64,000 bases of DNA from Chrysopilus asiliformis (GCA_964034945.1 OZ035962.1:89072650-89136649); one strand, 5' to 3'; positions 23,371 to 35,883 are shown, counted from the first letter of the stretch. Made by a program: numbers and translations. Notes: generated by a model from the sequence alone, not told the origin.

Positions 23371-23789
23371 TACTACTATTTTTTCGAATCTACCACTATT
23401 TTGGGTCACCAACTACTATTATTCCGAGAACGTTAAGGTTTTCGTTTTGAGGAGGTTTTCCCTATTCTTCACATTGTCTTAATTTTAACAGTTTCTGTCC
23501 TAGTTAGGCAGGCTACTTCAACCAATGGGAACATGGCCAATCAGGCGAGTGGTTTGCTAGTTAAAGCATTTTCTAAAAAAAGCAAACTTTATTGTTGGAT
23601 AACATTCGCTGTTTCAATTTTTGATTTTGTACTTTTCTAATTGACTAGAAATTCTCGTCTTATGAAGAAAAGATCCCGTAAAAATTTATCACAGCTAATG
23701 TAAAAATGTATCACAAATACTCCCTGAATGGTTTGTGGTAGACACAAAAATGTGATACCAAATCCCCTTTGGAATTTTATCATATTATA

Positions 23790-25081
23790 AAACATGGATC
23801 AATAAGTCCCGAGACTAACCCAGAGATGACGCTCGTAGTAAACCAGTAACCACGTCTTTCTAGAGTACTAACCTTTGCTTGAAACGTGTCAAAATTTTAA
23901 GTCCATCGGACCAGAAACAGCTGAGTTATCGAGGTTGGAGTAAAGTCGTTTTGTAGTTTGTTTAAAAAATGGAAAAACCGAGTTTCGTGTTCTGATAAAA
24001 CATTGTTTTTTAATGGGTAAAAACACCGTGCAAGCGAAACAATGGATTGAAAAATGTTACCCGGACTCTTGTCCATCAAAAGCAACGATTTGTCGGTGGT
24101 TTGCCGAGTTTAAACGTGGTCGTACCGACACAAATGACGCGGAACGCTCGGGTAGACCTGTGGAAGCCGTTACACCGGAAAATGTGAGTGAAGTGACAAA
24201 AATTATAATGAAAGATCGTAAAGTGAAGCTCCGTGAGATTGCTGAGATAACACAGATATCATATGGAAGTGCATTTACTATCCTTCATGAAAAATTGAGC
24301 ATGAAAAAGGTTTTTTTCAAGTGGGTGCCGCGATTGCTTTCGATGGAACAAAAACAGCAACGAGTCGATGATTCAGAAAGCTGTTTATCGCTATTTACTC
24401 GCAATAAAAAAGATTTCTTGCGTCGTTACGTGTCCATGGACGAAACATGGATACATCACTACACTCCAGAGTCGAAGCGGCAGTCATCTGAGTGGCGCAC
24501 AGCTGGCGAAAGCCGTCCGAAGCGTCCGAAAACGCAGCAGTCAGTTGGCAAAGTCATGGCGTCAGTTTTTTGGGATACGCATGGCGTGATTTTCATTGAC
24601 TACCTCGAAAAAGGTAAATCGATCAACAGTGATTATTATATTGACTTGCTGGTGCGTTTGAAGGAGGAAATCGCAAAAAAACGACCGCACATGCAGAGAA
24701 AAAAAATCCTTTTTCACCAAGACAATGCACCCTGCCACAAGTCGATGAAAACAATGGCAAAATTGAACGAATTGGGCTTTCATCTGCTTCCCCACCCCCC
24801 ATACTCGCCAGATTTAGCCCCCAGTGACTACTGGCTCTTTGCTGATCTTAAAAAAATGCTCCAGGGAAAAAGATTTGGCTCAAATGAGGAGGTCATCGCT
24901 GAAACTGAAGCTTATTTTGAAGCGAAAGATAATTTTTTTTATAAACATGGTATTGAAAAATTGGAAAAGCGTTGGAACGATTGTATCACCCTAAAAGGTG
25001 ATTATATTGATGAATAAAAAAAAATTTGGCAAAAAAAATGTTGTTTTCATTGTTAGTCTCGGGACTTATTGATCCATGTGT
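23790..25081 (+). mobile_element. Nearly intact mariner element (mellifera-type), 1292 bp
   Basis: The 30-bp terminal inverted repeats (23790-23819 and 25052-25081) differ at only one position and begin A(A/C)ACATGGATCAATAAGTCC. TA is duplicated outside (23788-23789 and 25082-25083). Total length and a single central ORF match canonical mariner elements. It is inserted in the large K2P intron. High TIR identity and an open transposase frame point to a comparatively recent insertion. Confidence 0.93.
24013..25017 (+). CDS. mariner transposase, catalytic domain intact, N-terminus frameshifted
   Basis: A 334-residue frame for a DD34D mariner transposase, the enzyme that cuts and pastes the element at TA sites. 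Visible motifs: the WVPRLL signature at 104-109 (WVPHEL in the family); the first catalytic Asp in SMDETW (D143); the second in FHQDNAPCH (D237); and the third in YSPDLAPSDY (D272), with exactly 34 residues between the last two. The AEFKRGRTDTNDAERSGRP linker of the DNA-binding domain is also present. The frame is open upstream of 24013 (EFRVLIKHCFL before MGKN), but the family's usual ATG, seen at 23969, is out of frame by one indel. The listed start at 24013 therefore lacks about 15 residues of the first helix-turn-helix. Such a product would probably bind its ends poorly; a single-base change separates it from full length. Confidence 0.9.
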   Translation: MGKNTVQAKQWIEKCYPDSCPSKATICRWFAEFKRGRTDTNDAERSGRPVEAVTPENVSEVTKIIMKDRKVKLREIAEITQISYGSAFTILHEKLSMKKVFFKWVPRLLSMEQKQQRVDDSESCLSLFTRNKKDFLRRYVSMDETWIHHYTPESKRQSSEWRTAGESRPKRPKTQQSVGKVMASVFWDTHGVIFIDYLEKGKSINSDYYIDLLVRLKEEIAKKRPHMQRKKILFHQDNAPCHKSMKTMAKLNELGFHLLPHPPYSPDLAPSDYWLFADLKKMLQGKRFGSNEEVIAETEAYFEAKDNFFYKHGIEKLEKRWNDCITLKGDYIDE

Positions 25082-26394
25082 TAGTATCTGTAGAATAACA
25101 AAAATACTTAATTATTCCTTGAATGTGGTTATTATTATTAGATTTCATGAGTTAGAAAACATTCTTTTCTACATTATTTCAAATTTACCGACCCATATAC
25201 TCGTATATCAATTTTACTGGACATAACATGAACTTAAAATCTGCGTAAAATACATAAAGCTTTCTAAAAAGACAATTTTGTGTGAAGTTTTGTTTACACG
25301 AATATTTGCGAAATATTTATGATTATGAGCCATTCTAATGTTCCGATCCATTGGCAACAACGGACATTTATTTAAAATAAAGTTATGTTTTTTCGAAAGG
25401 AAAGAAAAAAAAATACTTGTTGATGAGAGCAAGAAAAGTGTCTAAACAAAACAACAGTTATAAATTTGATCAAACGTCAAGGTCTGTAGAATTAAAAAAT
25501 TTAAAACAACTTTATCAAATATTTATTTTTAAATAAATGACTTAATAAAAAATGGGGAACGCAGTACAGATTGAACTTGAATTTCTTCTTCAAGTCCTAG
25601 AAAACTAAAAATACACGAAATTCACAAAAAATACATTTTCTTTGAAATTCGATTATTCCTTAGGACAATTTCATCGGAAACTAAAAGTGATTTTTATTTT
25701 TAAATTTCCGTGAAACTCTTTGTATTATTTATAGGCTGAATAAATCATATTAAATAAATATTAATCAAAGATATTTTTTATTAATTCAGACACAATCCAC
25801 ACTCAATAAATCATAAAAAACCGATTTTTTGTCGTTTAAAATCGGATTTCGTAGAGTGGAGTTTGTAAAATTTAATCGAAAGTTCCGACCCGACCCGACC
25901 GCTCATTGAAAAATTAATTTTAAAATTGTCCATTTCTACAATGTTGTTCCAATGGAAATGAAAAACAAAGAGGCTGGCCAAAAATAAAGTGACAATGACA
26001 CCAAACGACAACATTCTTCAGCTTTGTTGGGACATTTTCTTTAAAAAAAAATACGTTGAACCTGTGCGAACCCAATGGAAAATCAAATATTTTATAAACA
26101 AAACTTTACGAACTTCGCCGAACGCATTCAAATTTAAGCCGTCGATATTTTTATTGTTATTATTTTGGTGAAATTTTCCTTTATTATGCAATAGAATGGA
26201 TGACGAAAAAAAATGTTCAGCGCTTCTCAAAGTGAATTTTCAAAATTCATCGTCATTTATATCGAAATTTTGTGAAACTTGTAATTTTCTAAAAGAAACG
26301 TTTTGCAAGAACCGAGTACGGAAAATTCGGTTCGCAAATCGAAAATAAAATTCTTTAGCACTTAAATCGTTCGCAAACCGAATTTTGTAAAATA

Positions 26395-26755
26395 AAATTC
26401 GCGAATGATTCTTTTCACGGAGACTTTTATCGCTGCTTCCCCCCTTCCCCTCACATACAAATTGAATACTTTTTTCCTGTTTTCGCGAAAACTGTGCATC
26501 GTATCGAAAAATTTATAAAGATGAAATGTATATAGAATATGATTTTATATAACTTATCTATACATTAAAATCCAGTTAGACCACTTCGACCCCCCCCCCC
26601 CCCAATCACTCTCCGCCATACAAATTGAATACTTTTTTTCTATTTTCACGAAAACGGTGAGTCGTATTGAAAAATTTATTAAGGTAAAATTTGTTTAAAA
26701 TATGATTTCAAATAACTTATCTATACATCAAAATCCAGTTGGACCACACCTTTTC
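26395..26755 (+). repeat. Interspersed repeat R4, two tandem subunits
   Basis: Two imperfect subunits (about 26430-26590 and 26600-26750) each contain CATACAAATTGAATACTTTT, a GTCGTATTGAAAAATTTAT-like phrase and ATCAAAATCCAGTT. They are separated by a run of 18 C (26589-26606). R1 follows immediately. Confidence 0.55.
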
Positions 26756-27300
26756 CCAAAGGGTATATTAACTTTGCCTTACCGTTTGTAACGCCAAGAT
26801 CCCGTCATCACACACAAAAATGAATTACACCAGTGTGTTTAGAATGATAAAAATAATTAATTTCTGCATGTCCGTCCGTCTGTCTGTCCGTCTGTCTGTC
26901 CGTCTGTCCGTCTATCTGTGGCGCGGATTGCGGGCGCACGGATTGAGCTAGAGACTTGAAATTTTGCACAGATCCGTTTTTCGTAAAATGTGAGGCTAAA
27001 TTCGTTAATGGGCAAAAATGGACCATTAGGGGGGGTACCCCCCATACGAACGAAAACTTTTTTTCTGAATATCTCAAAAACGGTGAATTTTATCAAAAAA
27101 GTCCAAGAACAAAAGTTATTTAGGATATGATTCTACATAAAACTCCCATACATGAAAATCCGATTGAAATAAATTTTAAAAAATCTTATTGGAAAATTTG
27201 ACTTCAAAGTGGAATTTTGATACAACTGTTCGCTGTTCACTTAAATCACCATACGGGTTTTCAATAATTGCCAGATTGGCAATTATAGCTTTTGTTATGT
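26756..27300 (+). repeat. Interspersed repeat R1, 5'-truncated copy
   Basis: It lacks the ATACCCGTATGGTGAAA start but is otherwise colinear with 11221-11820, from AAAGGGTATATTAACTTTGC through the TCCGTCTGTC microsatellite to the ATTGCCAGATTGGCAAT hairpin and TTTTGTTATG. A short R4-type tail (CCCCTGGCAATTGTAGCTTTTC) follows at about 27340. Confidence 0.8.
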
Positions 27301-27475
27301 TTCTAAATAAATATTTTGTGTCATCATATGAAGTATCTCATTATTGGCCCCTGGCAATTGTAGCTTTTCTTATGTTGTCCTTTAACGGTTTTTACGTGTT
27401 TTTAACAGTTCTCAAGATATTTAAAAAAATATTGTTTAAGTTTTATATGTTTTTCCCGAAACTTAAAGGTGCCGC

Positions 27476-27859
27476 TCCAAATGAGAGTAAATGCCGGCGA
27501 GAACCTCTCGATAGCAGCTACTCGCAAATGGACACATCTCTGAGAGTCGCTCGCAGAAACTCGCAAAAACTCGCGAGCTAGTTTCTGCGAGCTGTCAAGT
27601 CAAAAGTGATTCTACTCTCTAGTCGACACGCACCCACTGAACTCTCGGGGAGTTGCTCGCCAGATACGAACGGCCGGCGTTTGAATTTCGCTAGTAGCTC
27701 TCGAGAAATCGCCAACGCAAGATGTCAAAACAATCAAGATATTGGTCTTGAAAAGAGAAAAATCACTGAAATTAACTCTCAAATGGACAACCTCCTGCGA
27801 GTAACTCTCGAGAGTTTTTGAGAGTTACTCGCGTATTTACTCTCATGTGGAGCGGCACC
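27476..27859. mobile_element. Harbinger-type miniature element filled with CTCTCGAGAG-like motifs
   Basis: The ends are AAGGTGCCGCTCCAAATGAG and, as complement of the right end, AGGTGCCGCTCCACATGAGA (one base offset). TTA is duplicated outside (27473-27475 and 27860-27862). The interior is dominated by ACTCTC/GAGAGT and CTCGCGAG words, e.g. ACTCGCGAGC near 27570, CTCTCGAGAAA near 27697, ACTCTCGAGAGTTTTTGAGA near 27801. Two ORFs overlap it but only read through repeats. Confidence 0.7.
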
Positions 27860-29675
27860 TTAATATTGCAGAGGGGAATTTTTTGTAGAACACAACTGAT
27901 ATTTTTTAAATTGACAAACACTTCCAGCACTGCGACTTTTACAAGGACAAACTATTTAAGAACATTCTCGCAACTTTTGTAAGCTTCCAAGCACCTTAAT
28001 TGTTTGAAATTCTTCTAGAGATATTTTCACCAATGACACAAAATGTTATGAAAACATATGACAATTCTGACCAAATTAATTTCTGCAACGTCAGAAATTC
28101 CACTTTAATCCTTTGGAAATGAAATAAAAAAATTAGTAAAGCACCCACGATCATTCACGATCACCCACGACATATTCCAATCCATTCTTTGTTTTCAGCG
28201 AAAAAAAATTGAACGTGTCTTCTACTTAAACTTTTCATCAAGTCTATTTAAAATATCGGAAATTCTTTGCAAAAAAATTCATTTTTATTTTTGTTAGTTT
28301 CAAAAAATCTAAATCTCACGCCACTTTCAATACAAATAACTTGCATTTCAGACGTGTTGACGTGTCCACTTTACTTTTAAATAAAACTTATGAAACCTAT
28401 GAATTTTATGTTGTGGAAACAAATCTTCCAAAATCTTCTAGATCGAGAATGATTACTTATGATACGGCTATCAACTGATGACGTCAATCGTATTACAGTC
28501 GAAATTTTCCTAACATCAATTCTGAGTGGATTCTAGAATAACAATAATTTTGAAGCGAAGGCGTTTCATATTTCGAAATTAATAAACAATCTGGAAAAAA
28601 ATTATTAGTAATTTAATGTCGAAGTTGAAATATTTTGAAACGGTTGCGTTTGCCGCGGGTGCAATTTTACAAAAATACGCAATCGAAATGAAATTTTACT
28701 TCGAAGATCATCAACGACGATCTTGTCGTAGTCAAGCAGAATCAGATGGAGAAATCAGAAGTGGGACACAATTGTTACTTCACGATTTTTGAATTCGAAT
28801 CAAAATTTATCAGCTGTTCTATATATTGTACGCAAGTGACGTCATTAATTCGGTTTAAAAATACTTCACAAGGAAAAGAATCCAAAAAAGAATTTTATTT
28901 TTGTCTACGATATCGCATTGTCACTAAAATCACTTTCTCGTTTTTTTCTCTGTATTTTTTTTTTTGATAGGTCTATTTTTAATATTATTTTTAAATCTTT
29001 AGATTTTTTGTTTTGTGAAAAACACTAAAATGTGCTTTAATGCCGAGTGATAATCGATTTATTTCGATGTGTGATGATTCTCCTGTTTTGATGATTTCTA
29101 GTCGTTTTTGCAATCATTTCAAACTTTTACTTTAGTTTTTTTTTTTAAATTCGAATAAGCATAGATTCCTAGCGTTTTTTTCTTCAAGCATTTTGATATA
29201 ATTTGGGCATTTGGCCAAAGCTTTTCGATGTCTCCTTTCGTGCCAACAATTTAAGATTAATTGTGAAAAATTCAACTATGATTATGTTGTTTTTTAATGC
29301 CATTTTTTCAAGGACATGGCTCTTGAAAGAATTATGTTCGCTATGGAAAAATACGCCATTTAGTCAAGGTGTTTGATAATACTGAAATTTTTATTGGCTG
29401 CTAAGAGACAACTCAACAGAGTTATTTCTGAATTTTATTATAAAATAAATGTAATTATGTTACATCAAAAAAAAAAACAATTAGGATCACGCGTTCGGAA
29501 AATGGTTCTTCATAACTTGCAGTAAGGGTATGCTTACCTGATTTGTTCTCGGCCAAACCGGGACAGGACAAAAAAACACTTTTTTATATGATTTTGTTAA
29601 AAAATGGTATATTTTTGTTCTAGATCAGAGTCGTCCACTTCTGGCTCACTTAGCTCCTCACATGCTTAAAATTTT

Positions 29676-29780
29676 TATACCCGTATGGTGAAACCAAAGG
29701 GTATATTAACTTTGCTTTACCGTTTGTAACGCCGTTATCACACACAAAAATGAATGACACCAGTGTGTTTAAAATGATAA
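29676..29780 (+). repeat. R1 fragment, left 105 bp
   Basis: It begins TTTTTATACCCGTATGGTGA and stops inside GTGTGTTTAAAATGATAAA, where it is fused directly to the right end of another R1 copy in the opposite orientation. Confidence 0.75.
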
Positions 29781-31357
29781 ACATAACAAAAGCTATAATT
29801 GCCAATCTGGCAATCATTGGAGACCCGTATGGTGATATTCGTATCAAAATCCGAACAGTTGTACCAAAATTCCACTTTGAAGTCAAACTTTCCAACAAGA
29901 TTTTTTAAAATTTATTCCCATCGGATTTTGATGTATGTAAGTTTTGTGTAGAAGCATATCCTAAATAACTTTTGTTCTTGGACTTTTTTGATAAGATGCA
30001 CCGTTTTCGAGATATTCACAAAAAACGATTTCGTTCGTATGCACGCAAAGAAAAACTTAGGTGAAAATAGCCAAAATCCTGGTATAGTTTACCCAAGATC
30101 TTGGTTGAATTACAGCCTACCAAGATTTTTGGTGTTTCACCCAAAATTCTTTGGTATAAAATGAGATTTGGCAAAATAACCAAGGGTTTTGTAATTTAAC
30201 CCATAAAACAAATCTCTCTTGTTGATATGGAATCTCTTTCTGTTTCTTGCTTAGTGTGTGTTCATAGAATTTAATATATGCAACTAATGAGCGGAAATTG
30301 TTTTAGTGTGATGACTTTAAAAATTAAGAGATGCGTGTTTGTTTCTGATAGTTTCTACATTGAATATTCGTATGGAGGAAATGTTTTATGACGGCCAATA
30401 TGATGCGAAATGGAAATAATTTATTTTGAATGATTTTTCTTACAAAAACTTCGAACGAATGAATTCTCTCGGCGAACGTTGTTGTGTTACCTCGAAAAAA
30501 TACTATTCCCGTTTAGTATTTTTCGAAAATGGGACAAAATTATCGAAATCTGAAAAAAATGGGCATAAAAAATATTTCAAAAAAGCATTCCAACTAATGT
30601 CTAAACTAAGAAATGCTTTCCCAAAACTGATTTTTTGCATCAGTTTTATGAAAAATTATTGGAATCGCTTTAAAATCGAGTTTTTAGAACTGGCGAATCG
30701 ACTAACAAAATCGTCGCCATTTTTTCGTCATGCACAAGTGTGGCGCAGTTCTACTAGTAGTCTAATTACCTGCTGCAGGCATCCAAAAATTAACAGCAGG
30801 GAATTGTTCACTATAACCCTGGCCTTGGGTAAATTTTGGGAAATATTTTGCACAAAATCTTGGGTGATTCTACCAATATTTTTTTGGTATTTTACCAAAT
30901 TTTTTACGCTGGTATTTCAACCAATTTTTTCGATAATTTAACCAAAAAAAATTAGATAACCAAAATTTCATACAAAACTCATTTACCAAAGACGCCTTGG
31001 GTAATATCCCTATGTATATTTTTTTCCGTGTGGGGGGTACCCCCCCTAATGTTCCATTTTTGCCCATTAACGAACTTAGCCTCGCATTTTACGAAAAACG
31101 AATCTGCGCAAAATTTCAAGTCTCTAGCTCAATCCGTGCGCCCGCAATCCGCGCCACAGACAGACGGACAGACAGACAGACGGACAGACAGACGGACAGA
31201 CGGACAGACAGACGGACGGACATGCAAAATTCAACTTTTTTTATCATTCTAAACACACTGGTGTAATTCATTTTTGTGTGTGATAACGGGATCTTGGCGT
31301 TACAAACGGTAAGGCAAAGTTAATATACCCTTTGGTTTCACCATACGGGTATAAAAA
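29781..31357 (-). repeat. Interspersed repeat R1, full reverse copy split by an insertion
   Basis: The copy runs from ACATAACAAAAGCTATAATT to CCATACGGGTATAAAA on the + strand. It is interrupted at 30042-31030 between TTCGTTCGTATG and GGGGGTACCCCCC, two parts that adjoin in every uninterrupted copy. At 31358 it abuts yet another R1 fragment. Confidence 0.8.
30042..31030. mobile_element. 989-bp non-autonomous element inserted in R1, rich in ACCAAGATTTTGGT-like palindromes
   Basis: The ends are CACGCAAAGAAAAACTTAGG and, as complement of the right end, CACGGAAAAAAATATACATA. The dinucleotide TG outside both ends is the only duplicated target sequence when compared with empty R1 copies. Both terminal regions are packed with palindromic variants of ACCAAGATCTTGGT / GGTAAATTTTGG. 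A 171-codon frame at 30426-30941 has no recognisable domain and is biased in composition by the repeats; I do not call it a gene. Confidence 0.7.
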
Positions 31358-31790
31358 AATAATTAATTTTTGCATGTCCGTCCATCCGTCTGTCTGTCTG
31401 TCCGTCTGTCCGTCCGTCTGTGGCGCGGATTGCGGGCGCACGAATTGAACTACAGACTTGAAATTTTGCGCAGATTGTTTTTTCGTAAAATGCGAGGCTA
31501 AGTTCGTTCATGGGCAAAAATGGACCATTAGGGCGGGTACCCCCCATACGAACGAAAACGTTTTTTGCGAATATCTCAAAAACGGTGCATCTTATCAAAA
31601 AATTGCAAGAACAAAAGTTATTCACGATATTATTCTACATAAAACTCCCATACTTCAAAATAAATTTTAAAAAATCTTATTGGAAAGTTTGACTTCAAAG
31701 TGGAATTTTGATACAACTGTTCGCTGTTCACTTAAATCACCATACGGGTTTTCAATAATTGCCAGATTGGCAATTATAGCTTTTGTTATG
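31358..31790 (+). repeat. R1 copy, 5'-truncated
   Basis: It starts at AATTAATTTTTGCATGTCCG, at the microsatellite, and is then colinear with the reference copy to TATAGCTTTTGTTATG. It differs by a small deletion in the 'cccatacttcaaaataaatt' segment. Confidence 0.75.
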
Positions 31791-33220
31791 TTTTACGGTG
31801 CATCTTATCAATAATTGCCAGCAATTATAGCTATTGTTATAATTTATCTGTAACGACAGACCATTTTAAGCAATTATAACCAATTTGTCACATCTTAAGT
31901 TATACCTCCTAAAAGCTTATACCAGTATTGCAAGCCATTTCGCAACCCCCCCTCTCATCACCGCTCCCCATCGGCGCGATGCTGCTTACCTGAATTTTTT
32001 GCCAAGCTCAAAATATGTGTTTTCTTGATGAAACCCGAAACATTTTACTTTACCTTTATAGCACGACCTCCTGAAAAATTGACAGAAATTTGAAAATAAC
32101 GAAAAGTCTCTTTGTCCCAATTGCTGTCACTCAGCAACAATTATAACGTGTTGAAAACAATTTCAGTTTTTTCTGGAAATTTTTGAATTTCCCGCATTAT
32201 TCTAATTCGTACAGAAACGAAATACAAATTCGAGGAAATATTATTAAAACATTTTTTCTGCTACTTTGCAAAAGAATAGGAAAAACCCTCATTATTTACA
32301 TGAAATTTGCCCACCTCAAAATTCTTGGTAAATTCTGAACAGGTATTTGTTAAAATTATTTTCGAAATGCACGTTTCTATGGTATTTTGTAGGTGTGTTG
32401 AAGTGATTATTGTGCTATTTTGAAAGGTTTACTAAAAATACAAAATTTACACTTTGTTTTTCCACACAGAAAAATATTTTCGCATTTCTTGATAAAATAT
32501 ATCTTCATTATTTCAGTTTCAAAAACAAAAATTCATGGATCAGTTTTGATTTCGATTCACTGAAATCTCCACATATTGATTCCATTAGAGACAAAGAATA
32601 ATTTTTCGAATCATTTTGACTGTTTTTTAGCACATTTTTATCGTTATTAAGAGGAAGATTATATAGCCGTTAATTAGACCAATAAATTTTAATTATTAAC
32701 GGAAAGCAAGCACTTTAGGAAAACAATTTCTGTAATGCAAAAAAAAAACCGTCGGCGGATGTTGGATTTTTAATATGAAAGATTGAATCAGATTTTTATA
32801 AATTCCTTTGATCATCAAAAAGATATCATCATAGGATTATTCAGTCGATTATTCAGTTTTGAATTTTTTATTTATCCATTTTTTTTCTTACAAAAACACG
32901 CTTAAACTTAGTCACTTTTATTTATTTACATCCAGTGAGTGCTCTTACACTTGGTCCATTTTAATTCAGTGGAACACACGCTGCTGCCATAAATTTAGTA
33001 ATGCGATTAAGTTATCAAAGGAGCCGACATTTATTACATTTAAAATCTTGTCTTATTTCGCCGTTTTTTGTGTGAAATGTGGGAGATTTTTATAGCTCAT
33101 CATTACGAAAATTACTAAATTATTATTATCCTTTTGTTTGATTCGTTTTGATTTGAATTTTGTCTAGAAGTTTTTATTTTAAACAACTTAAGATACAAAT
33201 CATTCAAATCGAAATAGTAT

Positions 33221-33792
33221 TTTTATACCCGTATGGTGAAACCAAAGGGTATATTAACTTTGCCTTACCGTTTGTAACGCCAAGATCCCGTCATCGCACA
33301 AAAAAATGAATTACACCAGTGTGTTTAGAATGATAAAAATATTTAATTTTTGCATGTCCGTCCGTCTGTCCGTCCGTCTGTCCGTCCGTCCGTCCGTCTG
33401 TCTGTCTGTGGCGCGGATTGCGGGCGCACGGATTGAGCTAGAGACTTGAAAGTTTGCACAGATCCGTTTTTCGTAAAATGCGAGGCTAAGTTCGTTAATG
33501 GGCAAAAATGGACCATTAGGCGGGGTACCCCCCATACGAACGAAAACGGTTTTTGTTAATATCTCAAAAACGGTGCATTTTATCAAAAAAGTCCAAGAAC
33601 AAAAGTTATTTAGGATATGATTCTACATAAAACTCCCATACATCAAAATCCGATTGGAATAAATTTTAAAAAATCTTATTGGAAAGTTTGACTTCAAAGT
33701 GGAATTTTGGTATAACTGTTCGAATTTTGATACGAATATCACCATACGGGTCTCCAATGATTGCCAGATTGGCAATTATAGCTTTTGTTATG
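33221..33792 (+). repeat. Interspersed repeat R1, full copy
   Basis: Complete from TTTTATACCCGTATGGTGAA to TATAGCTTTTGTTATG, with a TCCGTCCGTCTG microsatellite at 33356-33410 and the CACCATACGGGT internal inverted end near 33742. Confidence 0.85.
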
Positions 33793-34439
33793 TTTTTATT
33801 ATATTTTCGTTTCAATTTGAAATTAATTTAAATTTACACAGTGTTTTAGGAGTTATTTTTTTTATTGGAGCCAAAAATAAATTAATAATAAGTGTTTTTT
33901 TCACCAAAAAAAAAATTCAAAATCACTTTCTCAACATGTGTTATTCGTCTAAAAAATCCCGCCAGCAGGGCAATGTCGAGAGGGGCGAAGATGACATTGG
34001 TCCGAGGCACAGGCTTTAGGCGGCACTAATTTAATTACTATACCTTTCAAAAATTTGTTACTTCGCGAAAACGGCTCGAAATTTTAAAAAAATATTGCAT
34101 GGTCCCGATTTTATTGAATCAATTTTATTGATTTTTCTATCGATATAACAATCTTAATATATAAAATCGTTGGTGCGTATGTTCGTCTGATCATCACGGC
34201 TGAACCACTGAAGCTATCCACCTCATATTTATACCATATATTCGAGTGGTGCTCCGATCGGTTTTTGTTTGCAAAAGACCCCGGTAGGTGGCGATGGGGT
34301 CGAGTTCGAATTTCGGAAATTCGTATTTATGGACCGATTTTGTGCAAATTCACAACATATAACACTTAAATAAAGATTAAAATGTTGATAAAATTTAAAC
34401 CCGATAGGTGGCGCTGGGGTCGAGATATTAACGAAAATG

Positions 34440-35320
34440 TACTCCAATCGGATTTTGATGTATGGGAGTTTTATGTAGAATCATATCTCAAATAACTTTT
34501 GTTCTTGAACTTTTTTGATAAGGTGCACTGTTTTTGAGATATTCGCAAAAAATGTTTTCGTTCGTATGACGGGTACCCCCCCTAATGGTCCATTTCTGCC
34601 CATTAACGAACTTAGCCTTGCAAAACGTGCATCTTATCGAAAAAGTCGAAAAACAAAAGTTATTTAAGATATGATTCTACATAAGACTCCCTAACATCAA
34701 AATCCGATTGGAATAAATTTTAAAAAATCTTATTGAAAAGTTTGACTTCAAAGTGGAATTTTGATCAACTGTTCGAATTTTTATACGAATATCACCATAC
34801 GGGTCTCCAATTTTTGCCGGACTGGCAATTATAGCTTTTGTTGTTTTGTTGGTCTGTTGGAGATTACAAAACTCAAAAACTACTGGACCGATTTTTACGC
34901 GGTTTTTGCAAAAACAAACATAACAAAAGCTATAATTGCCAGTCTGGCAATTATTGAAAACCCGTATGGTGATTTAAGTGAACGGCAAACAGTTATATCA
35001 AAATTTCAGTAAGAAGTCATACTTTCCAATAAGATTTTTTTAAAATTTGTTCCAATTGGATTTTGATGTACGGGAGTTTTATGTAGAATCATGTGCTAAA
35101 CAACTTTTGTTCTTAAACTTTTTTGATAAGATGCACCGTTTTCGAGATATTCGCAAAAAACGTTTTCGTTCGTATGGTCCATTTTTGCCCATTAACGAAC
35201 TTAGCCTCGCATTTTACGAAAAACGGATCTGCGCAAAACGTCAAGTCTCTAGCTCAGTCCGTGCGCCTGCAATCCGCGCCACAGACGGACAGACAGACGG
35301 ACAGATGGACAGACAGACGG

Positions 35321-35351
<31 letters not shown>

Positions 35352-35511
35352 GACGGACAGACAGACGGACGGACATGCAAAAATTAATTATTTTTACCAT
35401 TCTAAACACACTGGTGTAATTCATTTTTGTGTGTGATGACGGGATCTTGGCATTACAAACGGTAAGGCAAAGTTAGTATACCATTTGGTATACATACCAT
35501 ACGAGTATAAA
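34440..35511. repeat. Cluster of three R1 pieces in alternating orientation
   Basis: 34440-34622 is a minus-oriented middle piece ending after CCATTAACGAACTTAGCC. 34623-34845 is a plus-oriented right piece ending at the GCCGGACTGGCAATTATAGC hairpin. 34915-35511 is a nearly complete minus copy with a GGACAGACAGACGGACGG microsatellite and a diverged end, ACCATACGAGTATAAA. Switches between orientations are abrupt. Confidence 0.7.
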
Positions 35512-35732
35512 TATATTGTCCACACTTTGGCATTACAATAAATTATTATTTACTTTATTCTGATTAATAGCTGTACAATTTTTAGAGTTTTTGTTGTCAA
35601 TGCGTTGTTTTTGCCTGTTACCATCCATATGTCATCCGACAGTTCACTTTAGCACTTTTTAAAAGCTTCATTTCCTTCTGGGGTATCATCAAAAAATTTT
35701 TGATCTATTAATGTCTAAGTATTGATAAAGAT

Positions 35733-35883
35733 ATTAGACGCGCGGCCGTAGGACGCGTATGATCCGAGGCCGAGTTTAGACGGGGGGAGGCCGAAGGCCG
35801 ACGGCCGACGTGGACAGGGAGGCCGAAGGCCGACCTGTGGGTGGGGGATGAACCGCGGAGCGGTTCGGGGCGCAGCCCCTAGT
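35733..35883. other. GC-rich palindrome-laden island
   Basis: About 150 bp of very high GC in an AT-rich intron. It contains GGAGGCCGAAGGCCGACGGC and a second AGGCCGAAGGCCGAC, AACCGCGGAGCGGTT, and GGGGCGCAGCCCC. Each is a short perfect or near-perfect hairpin. It is followed by a run of about 17 C (near 35921-35937). The ORF on the minus strand here has no domain. It may be a terminus of an unrecognised mobile element. Confidence 0.5.

Noticed and set aside
30426..30941. 171-codon ORF in the insertion 30042-31030
   Set aside because: No domain or codon bias; its C-terminal half reads through the ACCAAA/TTTGGT palindromes.
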